64,000 nucleotides of DNA from Streptomyces erythrochromogenes (GCF_036170895.1 NZ_CP108036.1:2170001-2234000), one strand, 5' to 3'; shown: positions 36,730 through 49,983, counted from the first letter of the stretch. A program made the numbers and translations. Notes: generated by a model not told the origin, from the sequence alone.

Positions 36730-38057
36730 GAGGCGGCTCCCGCGTACCGGTTGGCCGGGCGGGGCAGGCCGTAGTTCTCGCGCAGGGTGCGGCCGGTGTA
36801 CTCGGTGCGGAAGAGCCCGCGGCGCTGGAGGATCGGCACGACCTGGTCGACGAAGTCGGTCAGGCCCGTGGGCAGTACGGGCGCCATGATGTTGAAGCCG
36901 TCGGCGGCGCCCTGCGTGAACCACTGCTCCAGCTGGTCGGCGATCTGCTCGGGGGTGCCGGCGAAGACGCGGTGGCCGCGGCCGGCACCGAGGCGTGCGA
37001 TCAGCTGGCGCAGGTTGAGGCCGTCGCGGCGGGCGAGTTCGGCGACGAGCGTGAAGCGGCTCTTGTTGCCGTTGATGTCCCGCTCCTCGGGCAGGTCGGG
37101 CAGCGGGCCGTCGAGGGGCAGGCCGGTGAGGTCCACGCCGAGCATGCCGGAGAGCTGGGCGAGACCGTACTCCGGCACCTGGAGGTCGGTGAGCTCCTGC
37201 TCCAGGGCCTTCGCCTCGGCCTCGGTGGAGCCGATGACGGGGGCGATGCCGGGCAGCACCAGCAGGTCGTCCTCGGCGCGGCCGTACGCGGCCAGGCGGG
37301 ACTTGAGGTCCTTGTAGAAGGTCTGGCCGTCGGCGAGGGTCTGCTGGGCGGTGAAGACGGCCTCGGCGTACTGGGCGGCGAACTCCTTCCCGGATTCGGA
37401 GGATCCCGCCTGCACGAGCAGCGGGTAGCCCTGCGGGGAGCGCGGGACGTTGAGCGGGCCGGCGACGCCGAAGTACTCGCCGCGGTGCGCGGCGGGGTGC
37501 AGCTTGTCGGTGTCGGCGTAGATGCCGGCTTCCTTGTCGAGGACGATCGCGTCGTCCTCCCAGCTGTCCCAGAGCTTGGTGGCGACGTCGAGGAACTCGC
37601 GGGCCCGGTCGTAGCGGAGGCTGTGTTCCAGGTGCTCGTCCCGGTTGAAGTTGCGCGCCTCGTCGAGCGTGCCGGAGGTGACGATGTTCCAGCCGGCCCG
37701 GCCGCCGCTGATGTGGTCGAGGGAGGCGAACTTGCGGGCCAGGTTGAAGGGTTCGTTGAAGGTGGTGGAGACGGTGGCGATGAGGCCGATGTGTTCGGTG
37801 ACGGCGGCGATGGCGGAGAGCAGGGTGAGCGGCTCGAACCCGCCGAGGGCGTTGTAGCGGGCCTTGCCCCAGAGGGCGAGCCCGTCGGCGAAGAAGATGG
37901 AGTCGAGCCTGCCGCGCTCTGCGGTGCGGGCCAGTTCCTGGAAGTACTTCAGGTCGGTGACGCGTTCGGGTGCGCTGGCGGGGTGGCGCCAGGCGGCGTC
38001 GTGGTGCCCGGCGTTCATGAGGAAGGCGTTGAGGTGGAGGGTCCGGGGAGCGGTCAT
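36726..38057 (-). CDS. LLM class FMN-dependent monooxygenase (SnaA/NtaA/DszA type)
   Basis: 443 residues. The family is shown by LHLNAFLMNAGHHDAAWRHP at the N-terminus, FFADGLALWG, VSTTFNEPFNLARKFASLDHISGGRAGWNIVTS and LVQAGSSESGKEFAAQYAEAVFTAQQ. These two-component monooxygenases take FMNH2 from a reductase, here the SsuE-like protein of the same operon, to cleave C-S bonds or oxidise heterocycles. The stop overlaps the flavoprotein ATG (ATGA). A strong hairpin separates it from the permease gene upstream. Confidence 0.9.
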   Translation of the reverse strand: MTAPRTLHLNAFLMNAGHHDAAWRHPASAPERVTDLKYFQELARTAERGRLDSIFFADGLALWGKARYNALGGFEPLTLLSAIAAVTEHIGLIATVSTTFNEPFNLARKFASLDHISGGRAGWNIVTSGTLDEARNFNRDEHLEHSLRYDRAREFLDVATKLWDSWEDDAIVLDKEAGIYADTDKLHPAAHRGEYFGVAGPLNVPRSPQGYPLLVQAGSSESGKEFAAQYAEAVFTAQQTLADGQTFYKDLKSRLAAYGRAEDDLLVLPGIAPVIGSTEAEAKALEQELTDLQVPEYGLAQLSGMLGVDLTGLPLDGPLPDLPEERDINGNKSRFTLVAELARRDGLNLRQLIARLGAGRGHRVFAGTPEQIADQLEQWFTQGAADGFNIMAPVLPTGLTDFVDQVVPILQRRGLFRTEYTGRTLRENYGLPRPANRYAGAAS

Positions 38058-38114
38058 GGCGGGTCCTCGTGGTTCTGGGTCGTGGCGTGGCATGAGGTGG
38101 GGTGGGAAGGGGTG

Positions 38115-38158
38115 CCGGCCCGCCCGGGCGGCGGTGCGTGTCCGTCCGGGCGGGCCGG
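38115..38158. terminator. Intra-operon GC hairpin
   Basis: Arms CCGGCCCGCCCGG (38115-38127) and CCGGGCGGGCCGG (38146-38158) are perfect 13-bp complements around an 18-base loop, in the 108-bp gap between the ABC permease and the monooxygenase. It could be a partial terminator or an mRNA-stability element that sets different levels for transport and catabolic genes. Confidence 0.6.
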
Positions 38159-38165
38159 GTGGGCG

Positions 38166-39070
38166 TCAGGAGGGGACGCGCCAGGTGCTCAGGCGGCGTT
38201 CGATCGTGACCAGGAGCTGGTTGAAGGCCACGCCGATGGCGGAGATGGTGACGATGCCCGCGTACATCTGCGGGATCGCGAAGTTGAACTGGGAGGCGTT
38301 GATCAGGTAGCCCAGGCCCGCCTTCGCGCCGATCATCTCGGCGGCGACGAGGACGAGGATGGAGATGGCGCCGGCGAGCCGGACGCCGGTGAAGACGGCC
38401 GGTACGGACGCCGGGAGGATCACCTTCTGGAAGAGCCTCGGGGTGGACAGGTCCATGGAGCGGGCCAGCCGGACGAGGGTGGGGTCGGCGTTCCCGACGG
38501 CACTGATGGTGTTCAGCAGGATCGGCCAGACGCAGGCGTAGACGACGATGGACACCTTCGAGGTCTCGCCGATGCCGAGCAGGAGCACGAAGACCGGCAG
38601 CAGGGCCAGCGCGGCGGTGTTGCGGAACACCTCCAGCAGCGGGCCGAGCAGGGCGGCGACCGGCCGGTACCAGCCGATGAGCAGCCCCAGCGGGACGGCC
38701 ACGACGACGGCGATGGCGAAGCCGCCGAAAGAGCGGACCAGGCTGGCCCAGGTGTGCTCGCCGAGCTGGCCGTTGAGCAGGAGCTCCCACCAGGCGGCGG
38801 CCACCTCGCTGACCGGGGGCAGGAAGGTGGGGTCGGCCAGGCCCAGCCGGGGTGCGACCTCCCACACGGCGAGCAGGGCGAGGATCGCGGCCGACCGCAG
38901 GGCGACGGCGCGCAGCCGGCGTCCGAACGCTCTGAGGGGCTGCCGGGCCGGGCGTTCCGCGTGCCCGGTATCGGGCGCCGGCCGCGGCGGGGGCGCGGAT
39001 TCCCGTACCTCCTCGGCGGGGGCCGGGGCGGCGGGCAGCACGGCGGGGGCAGCGGTGTCGGTTCCGGTGG

Positions 39071-39074
<4 letters not shown>
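38166..39074 (-). CDS. ABC transporter permease (SsuC/TauC family)
   Basis: 302 residues. An 80-residue proline-rich cytoplasmic N-terminus precedes about six membrane helices (from ALRSAAILALLAVWEVAP). The ATPase-contacting EAA-like loop is visible as RSMDLSTPRLFQKVILPASVPAVFTGVRLA. The ATG overlaps the ATPase stop (ATGA). It imports a sulfonate, taurine, sulfate ester or similar anion together with the adjoining ATPase and binding protein. Confidence 0.92.
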
Positions 39075-39915
<841 letters not shown>

Positions 39916-39919
<4 letters not shown>

Positions 39920-40959
39920 CCCTTCCCGTTTCCGTTGAACTCGTTGGTGTAGAGGTCGGTGGCCTTCAGCTGGCCCTCCTTGACGTCGCCGCGCTCGGCG
40001 AGCCAGTCCAGCCAGACCTGGAACTCCTTGTCGGATATCCGGCCGCCGGCCTCCGCGACGCCGTAGGAGCGCCAGTACTTGAGGGTGGCGGTGTCCTCGT
40101 TGCGGCCGCGCTTGGTGACGATCTCCGTCATCCGGGCGATGACCTGCTCGTGCGGGGTGGTGCGGGACCACTCGATGGCCTTGCCCACTCCGGTGACGAA
40201 GGTCCGGACGGTGTCGGGGTTCTCCTTGATGAAGCGCTTCGTCATCACGTAGCTGCCCGCGCTGAACGGGCCGAGCAGCTCGAAGTCGGTGAAGAGCGGG
40301 CGGATCCCGCCGGCGGCGAGGGCCTTGTCGCGCAGCACCCCGCCGAGCACGGCGACATCGATCTGCTTCTGCCGCAGGACCTGTTCGGTGTTGACCGGCG
40401 GGACCACCAGGGATTCGACCTTGGCCGAGTCCGTCTTCGACACCCCGTTGCGCTTCAGGTAGATCTCCAGCATGGCCTGGGCGTGTGCGCCCAGGGTGTT
40501 CATGCCGACCTTCTTGCCGATCAGGTCGCGGGCGGTCCGGATGGGGCTGTCCTCAAGGACGTAGTAGCCGCTGTAGGAGTGCTGGTCGGAGCCGTAGTAG
40601 GAGATGACGGAGGTGATCGGGGCCTTGCTGGCGGCCAGTTTGACCACGGCGCCGTTGAAGGCGCCGCCGAAGTGGATCTGGCCGGTGGCGGCGGACTGGA
40701 TGTCCTGCGGGCCGCTGATGGTGTTGCCGATCCACTCCAGCTTGACGTCGCCGAGGTAGCCGAGGTCGGCGGCGAGTTCGGGGAGCGTGACGGCTCCCAC
40801 GCTGCCCTGGTACTTGAGGGTGGTGACCTGGCCGGCGGAACCGGAGCCGGATCCGCCGCCGGCGGTGGCCGTGCCGCAGCTCACCGCGGCCGCCGAGATG
40901 CCGAGCAGGGTCAGGAACTGGCGCCGGGAGGTGGTGGTCGAGGTGAGTGCTGCGGGCAT
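39916..40959 (-). CDS. Aliphatic sulfonate-type ABC substrate-binding lipoprotein
   Basis: 347 residues with a combined Tat and lipoprotein signal: TSRRQFLTLLGISAAAVSC, where C28 is the probable lipidated cysteine. The mature protein is a SsuA/TauA/NMT1-type periplasmic-binding fold (LPELAADLGYLGDVKLEWIGN, DLIGKKVGMNTLGAHAQAML, VDVAVLGG-like IDVAVLGGVLRDKA). It delivers the ligand to the permease encoded downstream. The ligand class is inferred from the operon. Confidence 0.92.
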
Positions 40960-41002
40960 GGCGGATCCTTGTCGGTGCGGTTCTTGAGGGGCGGGGACGG
41001 GC

Positions 41003-41623
41003 TTACGGGGCGGCGGTGGCGGTGAGCGCGTCGGTGGCGGTCAGCACGGTGGCGGGGGTCAGTGGAGTGGCGGCGGTCGGCGGGGTGCCGGTGGTGCGCA
41101 GGGCGTCCGCGAACTCGTCGACGGCCTGGAGGAGGTCGAGCTCCGCCTCGGGCCGCAGCCGGTCGGGGCCGGAGCCGCGCTCGACGGTGGAGTCCAGGAC
41201 GAACCGGCCGGCGGTGACGTGCCGGGCGCCGAGGGCGGCGAGCACGGGGCGCAGCGCGTAGTCGATGGTCAGGACGTGGGCGAGGCTGCCGCCGGTGGCG
41301 AGCGGCAGAACCGTTTTGCCGGCGAGGCCGTCCTGCGGGAGCAGGTCGAGGAAGGCCTTGAGCAGGCCGGTGTAGGAGGCCTTGTAGACCGGGGTCGCGA
41401 TGATCAGGCCGTCGGCCTCGGCGACGGCTTCGAGGGCGCGGCGGATCTCGGGCTCGCCGCGGCGGGCGGCGAGCAGGTCCGCGGCGGGGAGCTCGCGCAC
41501 GGCGAGGCGGGCGGTCGCGAAGCCGGGGTGGGAACGGGTCAGGTGGCGCAGGGCGTGGTCGGCGACGACGTCGGTGCGGGAGTGGGCGGAGGGGCTGCCG
41601 GTGAGGGCGAGCAGCTTGGGCAC
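41003..41623 (-). CDS. NADPH-dependent FMN reductase (SsuE-like)
   Basis: 206-residue flavodoxin-fold reductase. LALTGSPSAHSRT is the FMN phosphate loop and DGLIIATPVYKASYTGLLKAFLDLLP is characteristic. AAGGAG precedes the GTG at 41623. It supplies FMNH2 to the LLM monooxygenase of the same operon. The C-terminal 25 residues are a Thr/Ala-rich tail not needed in the family. Confidence 0.9.
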   Translation of the reverse strand: MPKLLALTGSPSAHSRTDVVADHALRHLTRSHPGFATARLAVRELPAADLLAARRGEPEIRRALEAVAEADGLIIATPVYKASYTGLLKAFLDLLPQDGLAGKTVLPLATGGSLAHVLTIDYALRPVLAALGARHVTAGRFVLDSTVERGSGPDRLRPEAELDLLQAVDEFADALRTTGTPPTAATPLTPATVLTATDALTATAAP

Positions 41624-41659
41624 GGTGGCTCCTTGGGCGGCGTACGGTCTCTGCTGGCT

Positions 41660-41707
41660 CGGGCTTCTGCCGGATCGGGCTTCGGCCGGATCAGGCTTCT
41701 GCCGGAT
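41660..41707. repeat. Three tandem 16-bp repeats at the end of the TauD gene
   Basis: CGGGCTTCTGCCGGAT (41660-41675), CGGGCTTCGGCCGGAT (41676-41691) and CAGGCTTCTGCCGGAT (41692-41707). The array fills most of the gap between the TauD stop and the FMN reductase start and ends exactly at the stop codon. It may be a simple expansion or a weak transcription or translation spacer. Confidence 0.85.
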
Positions 41708-42660
41708 CAGGCGGCGGGGGCGTCGGAGGTGGAGGCGCCCGAGGCGATGCCGAAGGCCGGGTCCGGGACGTTCTCCGGGCTGAGCAGGCGGGACGGGACT
41801 CCGTCGGGGCCGACCGGGACGTCGCCGTCGACGGTGACCCGGCGCAGGGTGCGCTCGTGGTCGTCGGAGTCGTCCACGCCGTAGTGCTGGGTGGCGCGGT
41901 TGTCCCAGATCGCGACGTCGCCGGGCTGCCACTGCCGGCGGACGGTGTTCTCGGGGCTCTCGATGTGGGCCTGGAACAGGTCGAGCAGGGCGCGGGAGTC
42001 GCGGCCGGTGAGGCCCTGGATCCGCTGGACGAAGTTGCCGAGCAGCAGGGTGCGTTCGCCGGTCTCGGGGTGGACGCGGACCACCGGGTGCTCGGTGAGG
42101 AACTTGGTGGAGGTGAACACCTCGCGGTACTGGGCCAGGGCCTCGGGGAGGGCGTCGGGCCGCAGGGCGGCGTAGTCGTACTCGTTGGAGTGGACCGCGC
42201 GCAGGCCGTCGGCGAGGACGCGGAGCGGCTCGGGGAGGTTGCTGTAGGCGGTGGCCGTGTTGGCCCAGAGGGTGTCGCCGCCGTACGGGGGGATGGTCAC
42301 GGCGCGGAGGATGGAGAAGGCGGGGTAGGCGGGGACGAAGGTGACGTCGGTGTGCCACTGATTGGCGCGGGCGCCGTGGTGGGAGTCGATGCCGAGGGCG
42401 TACCGGCCGTCTGCGGAGGGGACGGTGGGGTGCGCGACCGGCGCGCCGAGCAGCTCGGCGAAGGCTTCGTGGGAGGCCTCGTCGAGGTGTTCCTGGCCGC
42501 GGAAGAAGACGACCTTGTGGGCGAGGAGGGCGGCGCGGATGCCGGCGACGTCGGCCTCGGGCAGGTCGCCGCCGAGCCGGACGCCGCCGATCTCGGCGCC
42601 GATGCGGCCGCCGATCTTGGTGACGGTGAGGGTGGTGTCGGTGCGGGTGGCAGTGGCCAT
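41707..42660 (-). CDS. TauD/TfdA family Fe(II)/2-oxoglutarate dioxygenase
   Basis: 317 residues. The metal triad is visible as NQWHTDVTF (His-x-Asp) and the distal histidine in [14 protein letters not shown]; the 2-oxoglutarate arginine is in [13 protein letters not shown]. It would oxidatively release sulfite or sulfate from taurine, another sulfonate or an alkyl sulfate. It is the promoter-proximal gene of the organosulfur operon, with CAGGAG upstream of the ATG and a TTCCGC-A-GCGGAA palindrome 32 bp upstream. Confidence 0.93.
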   Translation of the reverse strand: MATATRTDTTLTVTKIGGRIGAEIGGVRLGGDLPEADVAGIRAALLAHKVVFFRGQEHLDEASHEAFAELLGAPVAHPTVPSADGRYALGIDSHHGARANQWHTDVTFVPAYPAFSILRAVTIPPYGGDTLWANTATAYSNLPEPLRVLADGLRAVHSNEYDYAALRPDALPEALAQYREVFTSTKFLTEHPVVRVHPETGERTLLLGNFVQRIQGLTGRDSRALLDLFQAHIESPENTVRRQWQPGDVAIWDNRATQHYGVDDSDDHERTLRRVTVDGDVPVGPDGVPSRLLSPENVPDPAFGIASGASTSDAPAA

Positions 42661-42691
42661 GGTGACTCCTGGGTGCGGCTGCGGTGGTTAT

Positions 42692-42704
42692 TTCCGCAGC
42701 GGAA
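42692..42704. promoter_or_regulatory. Palindrome upstream of the organosulfur operon
   Basis: TTCCGCAGCGGAA is a perfect 6-bp inverted repeat about a central A, in a local A+T-richer patch (TTATTTCCGC) 32 bp before the TauD start. The position suits an operator controlling the eight-gene operon; the regulator is unknown. Confidence 0.45.
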
Positions 42705-43650
42705 GAAATGGAGGTGCGAAGGGTCGGACGAGCCGTTGCGCTGCGCTGAGCTGTGCGGATACGACTTCGGGTCGGGTATGGGCTGCGCCGCGGGACGTCG
42801 GACCGAGGTCGCGGAGGGTCCCCGGTCCGGCGAACCGGTGGTCCGCGGGTCGCCGCCCCGGGCCGGACCGCCGACCGGCCGTCGGGACCCGCAGACCACC
42901 GGGCTGGTGGCCCGGTCGACCGTGGACGGCCGGACCGGTGAGCCGACGACCTGCGGACCACCGGCCTGACGGCTCGACCGGCCTGTGGGCCGACGAACCC
43001 GGGCCGCCTGCTTGCGGACCACCCGCCATGGGTCAGGCGGAGCGGCCCGGCGGTGAACCGGTGGCCGGACCGGCCGGGGGCCTGCGGTCCTCAGGCCTGC
43101 GGTCCGCCGGACCGGTGGCCTGCGGGCCGGACCCGGCCGGACCGGCTCGCGCGGACCGCGGGCCGTCGGCCCGGGCGGGCCGCCAGTGGCGGGATCCGCG
43201 CCGTGCACGGGTGCCAGGGGCAGTGGGGTCAGGGGCGACAGGGGGCCGGACAGCGGCCCGGACACTGGCCCGGCGCGGTGCAGGGGCCGGGGGTGCGGAG
43301 CCGCGGGGCGAGGAGTTCGTTCGCGGACATGTCCCGGAGCGTGTCAGCGCCTCAGACCCGGGTCAACCCCCGTCCGCGGCCACCGGGCGCGCCCTTCACC
43401 GGCCCTCGGGTCCGCCCCGTACACCCCCTGCGACCTGCCCTTTCCCCCGCACTCCGGCCCGCTGCCCACCCCACCCCGACGGCCGAAAACCGTGGCCGGA
43501 TTTCACGGTGCCGCAATGCGGCCGCCACGCGTTCGCCGGGATCCGCCCCCGGGCCGGGCTCCCGGCGGGCGCGGCATCGTCTCCCCGGCCGGGCACCCCG
43601 CGGGGGAACCTGCATCATCGGGGGGACACACCCCGCCCCGAGGAGACCGC
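42705..43650. other. Gene-free, very GC-rich stretch with degenerate short repeats
   Basis: About 950 bp between the divergent TauD and ROK genes. All long open frames here run in Arg/Pro/Gly-rich compositions typical of non-coding high-GC DNA. The sequence is full of imperfect CCGGT/CCGGCC and GCCTGCGG(T/G)CC units (most dense at 42830-43160), without a clean period. I see no convincing small RNA, tRNA or protein. The last 40 bp hold the ROK ribosome-binding site. Confidence 0.55.
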
Positions 43651-44901
43651 GTGACGCGTATGGCCGGTGACAGCCGGACGGCCGCCAATGCCGCCACCGT
43701 GCTGCGGACGGTGCTGGACCACGGCCCGGTCGCGCGCAGCGCGATCGCCCCGCTCTGCGGGCTGAGCCCCGCCGCCGTGTCCCGGCAGGCCACCGGACTG
43801 CTCCGGGGCGGGCTGCTGCGCGAGCTGCCCGGGCCCGGCGGCGGGGTGGGCCGGCCGCGGATCCCCCTGGACCTGCACACCGGGGCCGTCGGCGGGCCGG
43901 TCGCCGCCGGACTGCACATCGGCGTGCCCGCCTCGACCTTCAGCCTCGTCGACCTGCGGGGCCGGCTGCTGGCCCGGCGGGCCTTCCCCCACGAGGGCCG
44001 GGACCCGGCCGGGCTCTCCGGCGAGATCACCGTCGAACTGGGCCGCTTCCTCGCCGCGTTCGACTCGGGGCGGCCGCTGCTCGGGGTCGGTGCGGCCCTG
44101 GGCGGCTGGGTCAGGCCCGACGAGGGCGTAGTCGTGCGCCACCCCGTGCTGCGGTGGCGGCACAAGCCGCTCGCCGCCGAGCTGTCCGGCGCCCTCGGGC
44201 TGCCGGTGTGGATCGACAACCACGCCCGGGCCGTCGCGCGGGCGGAGATCCTCTTCGGCCGGCCCGAGGCCCGCCGGAGCCTGGTGCACCTGTTCATCGG
44301 CAACGTCGTCGACGCCGCCTTCGGGATCGAGGGCGCCGTACACCAGGGCCCCGGCTCCGCCGCCGGCGACGTGGCCCACCTGCCGGTGCCCGGGGCGACC
44401 GTGCCGTGCGCGTGCGGGCGTACCGGCTGCCTGCAGGCGACGGCCTCCGACACGGCGCTCGGCGCCGAGGCGGTGCGCCGCGGCATCGTGCCGGACCCCT
44501 CCGTCCCGCTGCTGGTGGACGCGGCGGCGACCGGGGACCCGCGCGCCGACCGGCTGCTGCGCGAGCGCGCCCGCGCGGTGGGCCGCGCGGCATCCCTTCT
44601 GTTGGATGTCTTCAATCCGGCGATCATGGTCGTGACCGAGCTGGCGAGCGTCCTGCACGAGGGTTATCTGGAGGAGCTGCGGGCCGCCGCGCTGGAGCTC
44701 TCGCACGTCTGCGACGACCCCGAACGGATCGTGGTCCCGCACGCGGGTCCGGCCGTGCTCCCGGAGGCCGCCGCAACCGTGCTGCTCAGCCGGGTGTTCC
44801 AGGACCCTCTCGGTACGGTCCGAGAGGGGGAGATCACACCCGTCGGTATGGTGCCACCTGAGCGCGCTCCCCTACATTCGAGCCATGACGGTCCTGCCTG
44901 A
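43651..44901 (+). CDS. ROK family transcriptional regulator
   Basis: 416 residues. The N-terminal winged helix (about 10-70, GPVARSAIAPLCGLSPAAVSRQATGLLRGGLL) precedes a ROK sugar-kinase-like domain. The zinc motif reads CACGRTGCLQA, and the ATP-binding region (GVGAALGGWV) lacks an obvious intact kinase signature. AGGAG is six bases before the GTG. The 3' end overlaps mutA by 17 bp, an unusual coupling that suggests the regulator and the mutase genes share a transcript. Whether it controls propionate metabolism is inference. Confidence 0.88.
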   Translation: MTRMAGDSRTAANAATVLRTVLDHGPVARSAIAPLCGLSPAAVSRQATGLLRGGLLRELPGPGGGVGRPRIPLDLHTGAVGGPVAAGLHIGVPASTFSLVDLRGRLLARRAFPHEGRDPAGLSGEITVELGRFLAAFDSGRPLLGVGAALGGWVRPDEGVVVRHPVLRWRHKPLAAELSGALGLPVWIDNHARAVARAEILFGRPEARRSLVHLFIGNVVDAAFGIEGAVHQGPGSAAGDVAHLPVPGATVPCACGRTGCLQATASDTALGAEAVRRGIVPDPSVPLLVDAAATGDPRADRLLRERARAVGRAASLLLDVFNPAIMVVTELASVLHEGYLEELRAAALELSHVCDDPERIVVPHAGPAVLPEAAATVLLSRVFQDPLGTVREGEITPVGMVPPERAPLHSSHDGPA

Positions 44902-46746
44902 CGACGGGCTCTCCCTGGCCGCCGAGTTCCCTGACGCGACGCATGAGCAGTGGCAGCGCCTTGTAGAAGGCGTACTGCGCAAGTCGGGCAAGGAAGTCTC
45001 CGGCGAGGCCGCAGAAGATGCGCTGTCCACCCGACTCGAGGACGGGCTCACCACCCGCCCGCTGTACACCGCGCCGTCCGACGGGACGGTGCCCGACACC
45101 GGTTTTCCCGGCTTCGCGCCCTTCGTCCGCGGAGGCAGGCCGGAAGGCACCACCGCGAACGGCTGGGACGTGCGCCAGCGCCTCGCCGGCACCGACCCGC
45201 AGCGCCTGAACGAGGCGGCCCTCGCCGACCTGGAGAACGGGGTCACCTCCCTCTGGCTCACCGTGGGCAGCGGCGGCATCCCGGTCGACGGTCTCGCCCG
45301 GGCCCTGGACGGGGTCTACCTGGACCTCGCCCCGATCGCCCTGGACGCCGGCGCTGAATACGCCGCGGCCGCCCGTGCCCTGCTGGACCTGTACGCCGAG
45401 CGCTCGGTGGCTCCGGAGGCTGTGCGGGCCTCCCTGGGCGCCGACCCGCTGGGCCACGAGGCGCGGACCGGCGAGGCGCTGGACCAGGCCGCCGCGGTCG
45501 AGCTGGCCCGGGAGGCCGCCGCCGGCCTGCCGGGGGTGCGCGCCCTGACCGCGGACGCCCTGCCGTACCACGAGGCCGGCGGCAGCGCGGCCGAGGAGCT
45601 CGGGCTCTCGCTGGCCACCGGAGTCGCCTACCTGCGCGCCCTCTCCGCAGGTGGGCTCGGCGTCGAAGCCGCGCTCGGCCAGATCGAGTTCCGGTACGCC
45701 GCGACCGCGGACCAGTTCCTCACCATCGCCAAGTTCCGCGCCGCCCGCCGGCTGTGGGCCCGGATCGCCGAGGCCTCGGGGGCCCCGGAGGCTGGCGCCC
45801 AGCGGCAGCACGCCGTCACCTCGCCGGTGATGATGACCCGCCGCGACCCCTGGGTGAACATGCTGCGCACCACCGTGGCCTGCATGGCCGCGGGCGTCGG
45901 CGGCGCCGACTCGGTCACCGTGCTCCCCTTCGACAACGAGCTGGGCCTGCCGGACGCGTTCGCGCGCCGCATCGCCCGCAACACCTCCACGATCCTGCTG
46001 GAGGAGTCGCACCTGGCCCGGGTGATCGACCCGGCCGGCGGCTCGTACTACGTCGAGCGCCTCACCGACGAACTCGCCCACGCCGCCTGGGAGTTCTTCC
46101 GGACGGTGGAGAAGGCCGGCGGCATGGCCGACGCCCTGCGCTCCGGCCTGGTCGCCGAACGGCTCGCCGCCACCTGGGCGGAGCGTTCCAAGAAGCTGGC
46201 CAAGCGCCGCGAACCGATCACCGGCGTCAGCGAGTTCCCGCTGCTCTCGGAGAAGCCGGTCGTACGCGAGCCCGCGCCCGCGGCTCCCACGGGCGGACTG
46301 CCGCGCGTGCGGCGCGACGAGGCGTACGAGGCCCTGCGCGCCCGCAGCGACGCGCACCTGGCGGCCACGGGCGCCCGGCCGAGGATCTTCCTGGCCGCGC
46401 TGGGCCCGGCGGCCGCGCACACCGCGCGCGCCACCTTCGCCTCGAACCTGTTCCAGGCGGGCGGTGTCACACCCGTGCACGACCCGGTGTCGGTGGACCC
46501 GGAGACGGCGGCCGCGGCCTACGCCGCGAGCGGCGCCGACGGCATGGCCGTGCTCTGCTCCAGCGACGCCCTGTACGAGGAGCAGGCCGCGGCGGTGGCC
46601 GCGGCGCTGCGCGCCGCGGGAGCCACGACGGTCTTCCTCGCCGGGCGGCCGGGCACCGCAGAGGCTTCCGTGGACGAGTACGTCTTCGCCGGCTGTGACG
46701 CCGTCGCCGTGCTGTCCTCCGTACTCGACCGGATGGGAGTGCCCGC

Positions 46747-46750
<4 letters not shown>
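44885..46750 (+). CDS. mutA: Methylmalonyl-CoA mutase small subunit
   Basis: 621-residue beta subunit that pairs with MutB. The TIM-barrel domain is followed by a degenerate flavodoxin-like domain that lacks the cobalamin DxHxxG motif, as expected for the non-catalytic subunit. [49 protein letters not shown] is the family core. It overlaps mutB by 4 bp. The pair interconverts succinyl-CoA and methylmalonyl-CoA, linking propionate metabolism and polyketide precursor supply. Confidence 0.95.
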
Positions 46751-48933
<2,183 letters not shown>

Positions 48934-48943
48934 GCGGGCGCCG

Positions 48944-49927
48944 GTGCCGAAGATCGACATCGAGGCGTACGCGAAGGGGGTGCTCGACGGGAAGCGCGCG
49001 TTCATCGCGCGTGCGATCACCCTCGTCGAGTCCACCCTGCCCGCTCACCGGGCGCTCGCCCAGGCCCTGTTGACGGAGCTGCTGCCGCACTCGGGCCGGG
49101 CCCGCCGGATCGGCATCAGCGGTGTGCCGGGGGTGGGGAAATCGACCTTCATCGACGCCTTCGGCACGATGCTGACGGGGCTCGGCCACCGGGTGGCGGT
49201 GCTCGCGGTGGACCCGTCCTCGACGCGTACGGGCGGCTCCATCCTGGGTGACAAGACCCGGATGGAGCGGCTGTCGGTGGACCCGGCGGCGTTCGTGCGG
49301 CCGTCGCCGTCGGCGGGCACGCTGGGCGGGGTCGCCAAGGCCACCCGCGAGTCGATGATCGTGATGGAGGCGGCGGGCTACGACGTGGTCCTCGTCGAGA
49401 CGGTCGGCGTGGGCCAGTCGGAGACCACGGTGGCGGGGATGGTCGACTCCTTCCTCCTGCTGTCCCTGGCCCGTACGGGCGACCAGTTGCAGGGCATCAA
49501 GAAGGGCGTCCTGGAGCTGGCGGACGTCCTGGCGGTGAACAAGGCGGACGGCCCGCACGAGCGGGACGCGAAGGCCGCCGCCCGGGAACTGTCGGGCGCG
49601 CTGCGGCTGATGCACCCGGTGGACGCGGCCTGGACACCGCCGGTCCTGACGTGCAGCGCCCGGGAGTCGACGGGCCTGGACGAGGTGTGGAACCGCCTGG
49701 AGCAGCACCGGACCCTGCTGGACGCGGGCGGTCGGCTGGCGGCGAAGCGGGCGGCGCAGCAGGTGGAGTGGACCTGGTCGATGGTCCGCGACGAACTGCT
49801 GGAACGGCTCCGTGCGAGCCCGGCCGTACGGGAGCTCGCGCCGGACCTGGAGGCCGCGGTCCGGGCGGGCTCGCTCACCCCGACCTCGGCGGCGGACCGG
49901 ATCCTGTCGGCGTTCGGCAACCCGTGA
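48944..49927 (+). CDS. meaB: Methylmalonyl-CoA mutase-associated GTPase MeaB
   Basis: 327-residue G3E GTPase that gates cofactor loading and protects MutAB. The P-loop GVPGVGKST is at 60-68, with VDPSSTRTGGSILGDKTRM, ETVGVGQSE and NKADG (base recognition). GTG start 10 bp after mutB. It completes the mutAB-meaB operon. Confidence 0.96.
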   Translation: MPKIDIEAYAKGVLDGKRAFIARAITLVESTLPAHRALAQALLTELLPHSGRARRIGISGVPGVGKSTFIDAFGTMLTGLGHRVAVLAVDPSSTRTGGSILGDKTRMERLSVDPAAFVRPSPSAGTLGGVAKATRESMIVMEAAGYDVVLVETVGVGQSETTVAGMVDSFLLLSLARTGDQLQGIKKGVLELADVLAVNKADGPHERDAKAAARELSGALRLMHPVDAAWTPPVLTCSARESTGLDEVWNRLEQHRTLLDAGGRLAAKRAAQQVEWTWSMVRDELLERLRASPAVRELAPDLEAAVRAGSLTPTSAADRILSAFGNP

Positions 49928-49940
49928 ACTGACGGCGGAC

Positions 49941-49977
49941 GACCGTGCGGCACCCCCGGCGGGGGCGCCGCACGGTC
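49941..49977. terminator. Bidirectional terminator between meaB and the NACHT gene
   Basis: Arms GACCGTGCGGC (49941-49951) and GCCGCACGGTC (49967-49977) pair perfectly, extended inward by CCCCC/GGGGG. It lies in the 56-bp gap between converging genes. Confidence 0.85.
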
Positions 49978-49983
49978 ATCCCG

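Noticed and set aside
42362..43654. Plus-strand 430-codon frame in the gene-free region
   Set aside because: Arg/Pro/Gly-rich composition, no ribosome-binding site, overlaps both TauD and the ROK start, no recognisable motif.
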